From Gammaproteobacteria bacterium (GTDB lineage Bacteria; Pseudomonadota; Gammaproteobacteria; UBA9214): a stretch of 6,355 bases of DNA. The notes below the pieces were generated by a model. That model was given only the letters and a program-made list of their open reading frames with translations. It did not search any database and was not told the DNA's origin. The stretch spans positions 1 through 6,355 of the forward strand of contig DAOVYA010000092.1 of assembly GCA_030635865.1 (NCBI GenBank). Direction: 5' to 3'. Position numbers and translations under genes: made by a program. Positions 1 through 5,120 of the stretch are shown one piece after another (position 1 is the first letter of the stretch; each line of letters starts with the position of its first letter).

Positions 1-372
1 AAAACCAATTGTTGTAGAGGCAATGATCAGCGGTGAACGCAGATATACTTCAATCAGGTCATGAAATAACAGGCCGCCCATGGCAAGCGGCACGCTGCCA
101 AGCAATACGAACCAGACCAGCTTTGCATCTGCAGTCATCTGTCGATGTTCACAGGACTGCAGCCACGCACCCAGCAACCGTAAAATGTCATGTCGAAAAT
201 AGGCAATCACCGCGAACAGGGTCCCGACATGAACAGCCACATCAAAAGCCAGGCCCTGGTCTTCCCAGCCAAAGACTCGTGGCAACAATATCAGGTGCGC
301 AGAACTCGAAATCGGGAGAAACTCGGTGAGCCCCTGCAACAGGGCAAGATAAACAGCATGCAAGTTATCCAT
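1..372 (-). CDS. uppP: Undecaprenyl-diphosphatase UppP (BacA), N-terminal part; cut by window edge
   Basis: An integral inner-membrane phosphatase that converts undecaprenyl diphosphate to undecaprenyl phosphate, recycling the lipid carrier for peptidoglycan and other envelope polymers; extra copies give bacitracin resistance in the family. The 124 visible codons are open to the window edge. Residues 13-27 read QGLTEFLPISSSAHL, the family's first catalytic motif ([EQ]GxTEFLPxSSxxH), with Gln13, Glu17, Ser23 and His26 in the expected places. FDVAVHVGTL (43-52) and the hydrophobic stretch at 86-103 also fit. The second motif (PGxSRSG) would lie beyond the window. The ATG at 372 has a G-rich stretch (GGGGG, 376-380) just upstream. 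It follows the methyltransferase gene by 15 bp on the same strand and is probably the last or a late gene of the folB run. Identification is by motif and is firm; the C-terminal half is unseen. Confidence 0.95.
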   Translation of the reverse strand, partial: MDNLHAVYLALLQGLTEFLPISSSAHLILLPRVFGWEDQGLAFDVAVHVGTLFAVIAYFRHDILRLLGAWLQSCEHRQMTADAKLVWFVLLGSVPLAMGGLLFHDLIEVYLRSPLIIASTTIGF

Positions 373-387
373 AGGCCCCCGGTAACT

Positions 388-1557
388 TCATAACCGCGCC
401 CGCATATCCTGCATACGGAAACCGGGAATGGCCTGTTCAAGGTTACGTGTCAACCCGATACTCTTGAAGCGTTCACCCATTTCACCGGGAAGTATCAATG
501 TCTTTGCCCGTTGCGCCTGCTGCATATATTCAACACTATCAGACGGTCCGGCCTGCTGCCGAAACTCATCCAGTCCGCAGTCGAGCAAAAACCAGGCCTG
601 GGTTGTATAACCCGAAACAGCAAGATCAGCTGCTACGGCCGCCTCGGCGACCGCGGTGAAATCCACATGCGCGGTAATATCCTGCAGCCCCGGCCAGAGC
701 AAGGGGTCATCGTGTGCGCGGTGCTGATAATGACACATCAAGGTGCCGGCACTACGCTGTGCGTGGTAATACTCATGCCTGGGATAACCATAATCAGTCA
801 ATAACAACAGTCCGCTTTCAAGCACCTCCGCGACACTCTTCACCCAGGGCCGCAAGGTTAAATTAACCTCGGAGACAAATCCGGCAGCCATTTCACACTT
901 CGCTGCCAGTGCTTGTATAACGGCCTGTTTATGGCCTGCGGATGCAATCCGCGTACGCCACTCAAATTCATTGCCTGCAGCAGTCACATCGAACCATTCA
1001 ACGGCACTTCCGGTCCAGCGAAAGCGCTCCACCGACATGGCATCCAGCACTTCATTGGCCAACATCACGCCTCGAAACCCGGCATCCGGCAACGTGTCGA
1101 TCCATACGACTTTATCCAGCAGTTGCGGCAGGTCCTTTTGCAGGGTTTCCTGTTGCCTCTGTTTCAGTTCAGCACTTCGCTCGAGAATAAAATAGCGTCC
1201 CGGGAGGCAATTCATTTCAGACAGCTCACCCAGCAAATCAACCGCCAGCCGGCCACTGCCCGCGCCAAACTCAAGCAGATCACCGCCGCCAAGTGTCTCC
1301 AGCACGGCCGCACAGGGTCGCGCCAGGCAACGACCAAACAAGGGGGATAATTCAGGTGCCGTTATAAAATCACCACCCGGCCCGAACTTCTGGCGTCCCG
1401 CACTGTAGTAACCCAGGCCTGGTGCATACAAACACAATTCCATGTACCGGGAGAACGGGATTGCACCACCCGCCTGTTCGATTTCTTTGTGAATCAGCCG
1501 TGCGAGTTCCGTGCTTGTTTCAAGCGCTTGCGATGATGGTGCAGGCAGTTCACTCAT
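388..1557 (-). CDS. Class I SAM-dependent methyltransferase, MidA/NDUFAF7 family (DUF185, COG1565)
   Basis: A 389-residue protein of the MidA family. The mitochondrial member NDUFAF7 dimethylates an arginine of a complex I subunit; the substrate of bacterial members is, to my knowledge, not settled. Motifs in order: GDFITAPELSPLFG (62-75), the SAM-binding loop LLEFGAGSGRLA (94-105), LANEVLDAMSVERF (166-179), DYGYPRHEYYH (255-265), the HYQHRAHDDP to HVDF block (276-300) and LILPGEMGERF (354-364). All are family hallmarks, length is normal and nothing looks broken. The ATG at 1557 is the only sensible start: the frame stays open upstream to folK but offers no ATG, GTG or TTG. The Shine-Dalgarno sequence is weak. 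It lies 55 bp after folK and 15 bp before uppP and is probably cotranscribed with both. That placement does not itself identify a substrate. Family assignment is sure; the biochemical role is open. Confidence 0.93.
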   Translation of the reverse strand: MSELPAPSSQALETSTELARLIHKEIEQAGGAIPFSRYMELCLYAPGLGYYSAGRQKFGPGGDFITAPELSPLFGRCLARPCAAVLETLGGGDLLEFGAGSGRLAVDLLGELSEMNCLPGRYFILERSAELKQRQQETLQKDLPQLLDKVVWIDTLPDAGFRGVMLANEVLDAMSVERFRWTGSAVEWFDVTAAGNEFEWRTRIASAGHKQAVIQALAAKCEMAAGFVSEVNLTLRPWVKSVAEVLESGLLLLTDYGYPRHEYYHAQRSAGTLMCHYQHRAHDDPLLWPGLQDITAHVDFTAVAEAAVAADLAVSGYTTQAWFLLDCGLDEFRQQAGPSDSVEYMQQAQRAKTLILPGEMGERFKSIGLTRNLEQAIPGFRMQDMRARL

Positions 1558-1612
1558 GTCTTCGATGTATCGGGGCTGGTTGGCAGGAGTCCGGCTTGAC
1601 CGCGGCGGCAGT

Positions 1613-2104
1613 TCACCCGGGCGGCCAGTCGATACGTTTCAGGGACTGCTCCGAGTCATCAAAAGCCGCCCACATATCTGCATAGCGCTTGCCGCTGACC
1701 GGGTGCTTCAATGCACCTGCAATCTCGGCCAACGGGCAGAGCACAAACGCGTAGCGGGTGATATCACTGCGCGGTAGTGACAGACCCGCATCATCCACTA
1801 CCAGGTCTGCGTATAACAACAGGTCCAGGTCCATTGTCCGCGCAGAAAGAGTGCGGTCACGTACCCGTCCACAGTCATGTTCAATTACGTGCAGTTTTGC
1901 CTGTACATCCCGCGGGGATTCATCCGTGAGGAATCCAGTCACCAGGTTATAAAACGGGGCGCTGTTAAAACCAACCGCATCGCTTTCATACACGGATGAT
2001 TGTTCCAGCGGGCCAAACTCGTTCGTCAGCTTTTCCAATGCCAGTGCAATATTCTTATCGCGACCTACGTTACTGCCAATACTGACATACACCTGCGCCT
2101 TCAT
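1613..2104 (-). CDS. folK: 2-amino-4-hydroxy-6-hydroxymethyldihydropteridine pyrophosphokinase (HPPK)
   Basis: Cytosolic enzyme of folate synthesis that transfers pyrophosphate from ATP to 6-hydroxymethyl-7,8-dihydropterin, the product of FolB. From the ATG at 2104 the protein has 163 residues. It begins VYVSIGSNVG (5-14), the usual first strand and loop, and carries RTMDLDLLLY (89-98), whose Asp92 and Asp94 match the Mg-binding pair of E. coli HPPK. The later block LPRSDITRYAFVLCPLAEIA (110-129) has Arg where E. coli has the PHYD histidine. From memory, an LPR version with AFVL.PLAE occurs in a second FolK type in Pseudomonas and relatives, so I read this as subfamily character, not damage. 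An alternative GTG start at 2119 (168 residues) overlaps the folB stop as TAGTG. I prefer the ATG because it matches the family N-terminus; neither start has a clear Shine-Dalgarno sequence. It sits directly downstream of folB. Confidence 0.93.
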   Translation of the reverse strand: MKAQVYVSIGSNVGRDKNIALALEKLTNEFGPLEQSSVYESDAVGFNSAPFYNLVTGFLTDESPRDVQAKLHVIEHDCGRVRDRTLSARTMDLDLLLYADLVVDDAGLSLPRSDITRYAFVLCPLAEIAGALKHPVSGKRYADMWAAFDDSEQSLKRIDWPPG

Positions 2105-2118
2105 TGATGGATAGAGCA

Positions 2119-2472
2119 CTAACGGCTGCCACGCTCAATAACAACGCCCACATCTCGTGAACTGCGTACCGCCCCCGGCTTGCGAACCGACAGTTTTACC
2201 CAGGGAACATTGAATTCTGTCAAAACAATTTCCGCAATTTTCTCGGCCAGGGTTTCCACCAGTTGATATTCGCTCTCACCGACAAACGAAATCAGCCGCT
2301 TCGCAACGGCCTTGTAATTCAGGGTGTCCTCAATTGCATCGGTTTTTGCGGACGTGCGGATATCGGCACCCATCTCCAGGTCCAGGCTGATGGTCTGTTT
2401 AACCTTGCGCTCCCAGTCATATATGCCAATGATGGCCTCGATACGCAAATCATTAATGAAGACAATATCCAC
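2119..2472 (-). CDS. folB: Dihydroneopterin aldolase
   Basis: Cytosolic aldolase that splits 7,8-dihydroneopterin into 6-hydroxymethyl-7,8-dihydropterin and glycolaldehyde, the folate step just before FolK; many homologues also epimerise the substrate and work as ring-shaped oligomers. The 117-residue length is typical. Visible motifs: IGIYDWER (15-22) with the conserved acidic residue Glu21, LNYKAVAKRL (51-60) with Tyr53, LVETLAEKIA (71-80) with Glu73, and LSVRKPGAV (94-102) with Lys98. These correspond to the pterin-binding and catalytic positions Glu22, Tyr54, Glu74 and Lys100 of the Staphylococcus enzyme. The start is GTG. It is supported by an AGGGGGA ribosome binding site 7 nt upstream, and no nearby ATG would keep the N-terminal strand. 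It is the first gene of the minus-strand run and diverges from plsY. Confident assignment. Confidence 0.96.
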   Translation of the reverse strand: MDIVFINDLRIEAIIGIYDWERKVKQTISLDLEMGADIRTSAKTDAIEDTLNYKAVAKRLISFVGESEYQLVETLAEKIAEIVLTEFNVPWVKLSVRKPGAVRSSRDVGVVIERGSR

Positions 2473-2479
2473 GGGCAGA

Positions 2480-2486
2480 TCCCCCT
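2480..2486 (-). promoter_or_regulatory. Ribosome binding site of folB (supports GTG start)
   Basis: On the minus strand these bases read AGGGGGA, 7 nt before the GTG at 2472. It is close to the AGGAGG consensus, and the spacing supports translation from GTG. Confidence 0.6.
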
Positions 2487-2488
2487 GT

Positions 2489-2530
2489 TTGACTGCCGGT
2501 CAATATAGAGCCTTGTCTGCATCTTGGCCA
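2489..2530 (-). promoter_or_regulatory. Candidate sigma70 promoter of the folB run, with an overlapping dyad
   Basis: On the minus strand a -35-like TGGCCA (2525-2530, 4 of 6 matches to TTGACA) stands 17 nt before a -10-like TATATT (2502-2507, 5 of 6). Transcription would begin near 2495, giving a leader of about 25 nt that contains the folB ribosome binding site. A perfect 5-bp inverted repeat, TTGAC (2489-2493) and GTCAA (2499-2503) around 5 bp, overlaps the edge of the -10 element and the predicted start, where a repressor could act. No known operator is recognised. This is prediction from consensus only. Confidence 0.35.
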
Positions 2531-2588
2531 GTACGGGACACCAGTCATCCCGTGACACGACTTGACCTGCGCCCTGCGAAGCATTTCA

Positions 2589-3200
2589 ATGCCCCACATG
2601 GAAACCGACTACCTGATCATTCTCGGCGGTTATATGTTTGGCTCGGTCTCCACCGCCATCATTGTCTGCAAACTTATGGGCCTGCCGGACCCGCGCACCG
2701 AGGGCTCGGGAAACCCGGGTGCAACCAATGTTGCACGGATTGGCGGCAAGAAAGCCGCCGCATTGACGCTGGTCGGTGACATGCTTAAGGGCTTGCTGCC
2801 TGTATTGATCGCACATTTCATGCATATGAGCCCGGTGATCCTTGCAGCAACAGCACTGGCAGCCTTTCTGGGTCACCTGTACCCGGTATTCTTTGGTTTT
2901 CAGGGAGGCAAGGGCGTTGCAACGGCACTTGGTGTGATCTACGGCCTGCACTGGCCGGCAGGCCTGTTGACCACGGCTACCTGGTTGGCCATGGCAGTAG
3001 CGTTTCGTTATTCCTCGCTCGCGGCCTTGACCGCCATCCTGCTGACTCCCCTGTGGTTCCTGTGGCTAATGCCGGAACCGGCCATAATCGCTGCGATGTC
3101 AGTCCTGACGGTATTACTCTTCTGGCGACACCGGACCAATATCAGCAACCTGCTTACTGGCAAGGAAAACAAAATCGGGTTTGGAAAAAGAGCAGAATAG
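2589..3200 (+). CDS. plsY: Acyl-phosphate:glycerol-3-phosphate acyltransferase PlsY
   Basis: Inner-membrane acyltransferase that moves the acyl group from acyl-phosphate (made by PlsX) to the sn-1 position of glycerol 3-phosphate, giving lysophosphatidic acid. Numbered from the ATG at 2589 (203 residues; E. coli has 205), the conserved cytoplasmic motifs are GSGNPGATN (39-47), GHLYPVFFGFQGGKGVAT (95-112) and the WRHRTNISNLLTGKENKIG region (179-197). DMLKG (64-68) also matches. Hydrophobic stretches around 8-28, 57-78, 83-103, 113-137 and 142-178 suit a multi-pass protein with five or so helices. The start is uncertain: ATG 2589 has GAAG 7-8 nt upstream, ATG 2598 fits the E. coli N-terminus slightly better, and an upstream TTG at 2562 is less likely. 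It diverges from folB, as in E. coli, and converges on purC across an inverted-repeat element. No clear plus-strand promoter was found for it. Confidence 0.97.
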   Translation: MPHMETDYLIILGGYMFGSVSTAIIVCKLMGLPDPRTEGSGNPGATNVARIGGKKAAALTLVGDMLKGLLPVLIAHFMHMSPVILAATALAAFLGHLYPVFFGFQGGKGVATALGVIYGLHWPAGLLTTATWLAMAVAFRYSSLAALTAILLTPLWFLWLMPEPAIIAAMSVLTVLLFWRHRTNISNLLTGKENKIGFGKRAE

Positions 3201-3205
3201 CCCCT

Positions 3206-3291
3206 CTTATAAGCACTGAAAATTCTCGCGCAAAGCCGCAAAGACGCCAAGAAAACAAAACATTGCCACAGAGGGCACAGAGAACACAGAG
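3206..3291 (+). repeat. Left arm of the inverted-repeat element
   Basis: Contains the terminus CTTATAAGCA, then three 8-bp units (GCAAAGCC, GCAAAGAC, GCCAAGAA) at 3230-3253, then three 9-bp units (CACAGAGGG, CACAGAGAA, CACAGAGGA) at 3267-3293. Read on the plus strand it is purine-rich. It begins 5 bp after the plsY stop codon. Confidence 0.75.
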
Positions 3292-3455
3292 GAAAACAAT
3301 TCAATATAGAAGGATTGATCCAATTTACCCATTCTCCACAACCTTCTCCCGAAGGGACGCCACAGGGATGCAGGTGGTAGACCAACGCAGGAGCAGTTGC
3401 CGAGAGGGGGTTGACGGGGCAACAGGTGGATTAAATAGATTTTATTTATTTTCTT

Positions 3456-3540
3456 CTCTGTGTTCTCTGTGCCCTCTGTGGCAGTTATTTTTTATGTTTT
3501 TCTTGGCGCCTTTGCATCTTTGCGCGAGATTGCTTATAAG
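3456..3540 (-). repeat. Right arm of the inverted-repeat element
   Basis: Reverse complement of the left arm: a perfect 28-bp match at 3456-3483, a 29 of 32 match at 3498-3529, and the 10-bp terminus at 3531-3540. A short A/T-rich interval (3484-3497) differs in length and sequence from the matching interval of the left arm. It ends 14 bp from the purC stop codon. Confidence 0.75.
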
Positions 3541-3554
3541 GTGAAAATTACTTA

Positions 3555-4436
3555 TCAATCAGTCAAGCGCACCTGCGCCTCACGGTACTTTGCAGCTGTT
3601 TTTTTAATAATGTCTTCAGGCAACTTCGGCCCGGGCGGCGTCTTGTCCCAGTCAAGTGTTTCCAGGTAGTCTCTCACAAACTGCTTGTCAAAGCTTTCCG
3701 GGCTCTCACCGGGTTTATAGGTATCCAGCGGCCAGAAACGGGATGAATCCGGAGTCAGGACTTCGTCGATCAACACCAGCTCCCCATTTTCATCCAGGCC
3801 AAATTCAAACTTTGTATCGGCAATAATGATACCCCGCTCCCTGGCATACGCTGCGCAGCTCGTATAAATCTTCAGGCTGACATCCCGTATCTTTTCCGCG
3901 AGTTCGGCGCCCAGCAGTTTTTTGGTTTCCCCGAAGTCAATATTTTCATCGTGGTCGCCAACATCGGCCTTGGTTGACGGAGTAAAAATTGCTTCCGGTA
4001 ATCGATCCGCCATTTGCAATCCCTTCGGCAGGGGAATGCCGCAAACTCCACCGCTACGCTGATAATCCTTCCAGCCCGAACCAATCAGGTAACCGCGTAC
4101 AATCGCTTCAACCGGCAACGCCTTGAGCTTCTTCACCACTATAGCCCGCCCTTCCACTTCGGCACGTTGGGACGCATCCGGCAGCACCTCTGCCAGTGGT
4201 ATATCTGACAGATGGTTCCGGATAATTTTTCTGGTCTGCCTGAACCAGAAATTGGATACCTGTGTCAGTACCGCACCCTTACCCGGAATAGGGTCCGGCA
4301 GAATAACGTCAAATGCTGACAGCCGGTCCGTGGTAACAATCAGCAAGTGAGCGTCACCAACCGCGTAGATATCACGAACCTTGCCACGATGTATCAAAGG
4401 CAGGTCCAGACTGGTTTCAAACAATACTTCCTTCAT
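3555..4436 (-). CDS. purC: Phosphoribosylaminoimidazole-succinocarboxamide synthase (SAICAR synthetase)
   Basis: Cytosolic ATP-dependent ligase that joins aspartate to CAIR, giving SAICAR in de novo purine synthesis. At 293 residues it is the longer, yeast Ade1-like type, in contrast to the E. coli form of about 237. Motifs in order: [11 protein letters not shown] (14-24), the nucleotide-binding start of the fold; [20 protein letters not shown] (35-54); [17 protein letters not shown] (109-125); [16 protein letters not shown] (151-166); IADTKFEFG (205-213); and [13 protein letters not shown] (223-235), which holds the metal and substrate contacts. All conserved blocks are present and intact. 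The ATG at 4436 gives the expected N-terminus; only a weak G-rich site lies about 9 nt upstream. It diverges from purE-purK, whose products catalyse the two preceding steps, and it converges on plsY. Very confident. Confidence 0.98.
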   Translation of the reverse strand: MKEVLFETSLDLPLIHRGKVRDIYAVGDAHLLIVTTDRLSAFDVILPDPIPGKGAVLTQVSNFWFRQTRKIIRNHLSDIPLAEVLPDASQRAEVEGRAIVVKKLKALPVEAIVRGYLIGSGWKDYQRSGGVCGIPLPKGLQMADRLPEAIFTPSTKADVGDHDENIDFGETKKLLGAELAEKIRDVSLKIYTSCAAYARERGIIIADTKFEFGLDENGELVLIDEVLTPDSSRFWPLDTYKPGESPESFDKQFVRDYLETLDWDKTPPGPKLPEDIIKKTAAKYREAQVRLTD

Positions 4437-4500
4437 GGGAGACGGCCCCGCCGGTTCAGAACAAGGCGGGCATTGTACCTGTGATGAGGGTGAAACCTGA
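4437..4500 (-). promoter_or_regulatory. purC leader with a candidate -10 element and small hairpin
   Basis: On the minus strand a -10-like TACAAT (4472-4477, 5 of 6) lies about 35 bp before the purC ATG; the matching -35 region is poor. Between it and the gene, GGCGGG (4465-4470) and CCCGCC (4447-4452) can pair in a 6-bp stem with a 12-nt loop, so the hairpin would sit near the 5' end of the purC mRNA. No PurR-type box (ACGCAAACGTTTGCGT-like) is visible. Weak, consensus-based call. Confidence 0.2.
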
Positions 4501-4561
4501 AATCACTGACTGGCCCTGTAGATAGCCCTGAAATTTATGCTATTTTTAGATAACAGCAACA

Positions 4562-4591
4562 TGCCACGGCAGGCCATGCGGGTGGTAGAAT
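4562..4591 (+). promoter_or_regulatory. Candidate extended -10 promoter of purEK
   Basis: TAGAAT (4586-4591, 5 of 6 to TATAAT) is preceded by TGG (4583-4585), giving an extended -10. This can make up for the poor -35 (GCCACG at 4563-4568). Transcription would start near 4598, about 30 nt before the purE ATG. A small dyad, TGCC-AC-GGCA (4562-4571), covers the -35 position and could be an operator; no known regulator site is recognised. Confidence 0.3.
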
Positions 4592-4628
4592 CGCGTTTCC
4601 TTTTCAAAAAACAACACGGAACCACAAT

Positions 4629-5120
4629 ATGAGCACACCACAAGTCGCCATCATCATGGGCAGCAGCAGTGACTGGGACATCATGAAGCCGGCTGTTGAT
4701 ATGCTGGAAAAATTCGGCGTAACCCATGAAGCAAAAGTCATCTCGGCACATCGTGCCACCGACATGTTGCTGGACTATGCAGGCAGCCTGCGTGAGCGTG
4801 GCTTTGTAGCCGTTATCGCGGGAGCTGGTGGTGCCGCACACCTGGCCGGTGTAACGGCTGCCAAGACAACTCTGCCGGTACTGGGCGTGCCGATTCCTTC
4901 AAAATACCTGAAAGGCATGGACTCGCTGCTATCCACTGTACAGATGCCCAAGGGTATACCGGTGGCAACCTTTGCGATTGGCGAGCCCGGTGCAGCCAAC
5001 GCCGCACTGTATGCAGTCCATATCATCGCCGTCACTGACAAGGGTATGGCAGACAAGCTGGATACCTTCCGCAAGGAACAGGAAGCAATGGTTCGCAACT
5101 CGGTTTTACCAACGACATGA
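4629..5120 (+). CDS. purE: N5-carboxyaminoimidazole ribonucleotide mutase (class I PurE)
   Basis: Cytosolic enzyme that converts N5-CAIR, the PurK product, to CAIR, the PurC substrate; family members are octamers. The 163-residue length is normal. Motifs: IIMGSSSDWDIM (8-19), the phosphate-binding start; ISAHR (38-42) with the catalytic His41; IAGAGGAAHLAGVTAAKTTL (63-82); VLGVPIPSKYLKGMDSLLS (84-102); VQMPKGIPVATFAIG (104-118); and GAANAAL (121-127). Arg42 after the histidine fits the bacterial class I enzymes, where class II (CO2-using) enzymes have Lys as I recall. Two small departures from E. coli are seen: SAHRAT instead of SAHRTP, and GEPGA instead of GKAGA. The ATG has a modest GGA 8 nt upstream. 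The stop overlaps the purK start as ATGA, so the two are translationally coupled. Identification is firm. Confidence 0.98.
   Translation: MSTPQVAIIMGSSSDWDIMKPAVDMLEKFGVTHEAKVISAHRATDMLLDYAGSLRERGFVAVIAGAGGAAHLAGVTAAKTTLPVLGVPIPSKYLKGMDSLLSTVQMPKGIPVATFAIGEPGAANAALYAVHIIAVTDKGMADKLDTFRKEQEAMVRNSVLPTT

Larger units (their letters stand above)
3206..3540. mobile_element. MITE-like inverted-repeat element between plsY and purC
   Basis: This element fills nearly all of the 354-bp gene-free gap. Both ends carry the same 10-bp terminus, CTTATAAGCA at 3206-3215 and its complement at 3531-3540. Inside, 3224-3255 pairs with 3498-3529 (29 of 32 bases), and 3264-3291 pairs with 3456-3483 (28 of 28). 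The arms differ by small insertions, including 7 bp next to the left terminus, and the outer arms flank a 164-bp centre. No transposase or other convincing protein is encoded, and no clear target-site duplication is seen; the termini contain the palindrome CTTATAAG. As a transcript or cruciform it could fold into one long imperfect hairpin. The CACAGAGG and GCAAAGACGC style of its arms resembles dispersed repeats I have seen in many bacterial genomes, but copy number here is unknown. A non-autonomous transposable element is the best reading; a structured dispersed repeat of another kind is possible. Confidence 0.7.

Noticed and set aside
33..329. Plus-strand frame of 98 codons at the left edge
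   Set aside because: It is antisense to uppP, whose minus-strand translation carries the clear QGLTEFLPISSSAHL motif.
913..1350. Plus-strand frame of 145 codons inside the methyltransferase gene
   Set aside because: Antisense shadow of a gene with strong family motifs; no recognisable product of its own.
2586..2951. Minus-strand frame of 121 codons inside plsY
   Set aside because: Antisense shadow with unusual cysteine-rich composition and no motif; plsY is certain on the other strand.
3267..3293. Repeated CACAGAG units considered as a CRISPR array
   Set aside because: The units are 9 bp, in direct contact and without spacers, and the same block recurs inverted at 3456-3483. This is periodic arm sequence of an inverted-repeat element.
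3206..3540. Complete insertion sequence with transposase
   Set aside because: 335 bp is too short and no frame gives a transposase-like protein; only a non-autonomous element is supportable.
3053..3544. Open plus-strand frame of 163 codons overlapping the plsY end and the inverted-repeat element
   Set aside because: It runs out of frame through plsY and then through both repeat arms; its residues there are just the translation of the periodic repeats. No start signal or family resemblance.
4437..4628. PurR operator or purine riboswitch between purC and purE
   Set aside because: No ACGCAAACGTTTGCGT-like palindrome and no recognisable purine aptamer core could be found.
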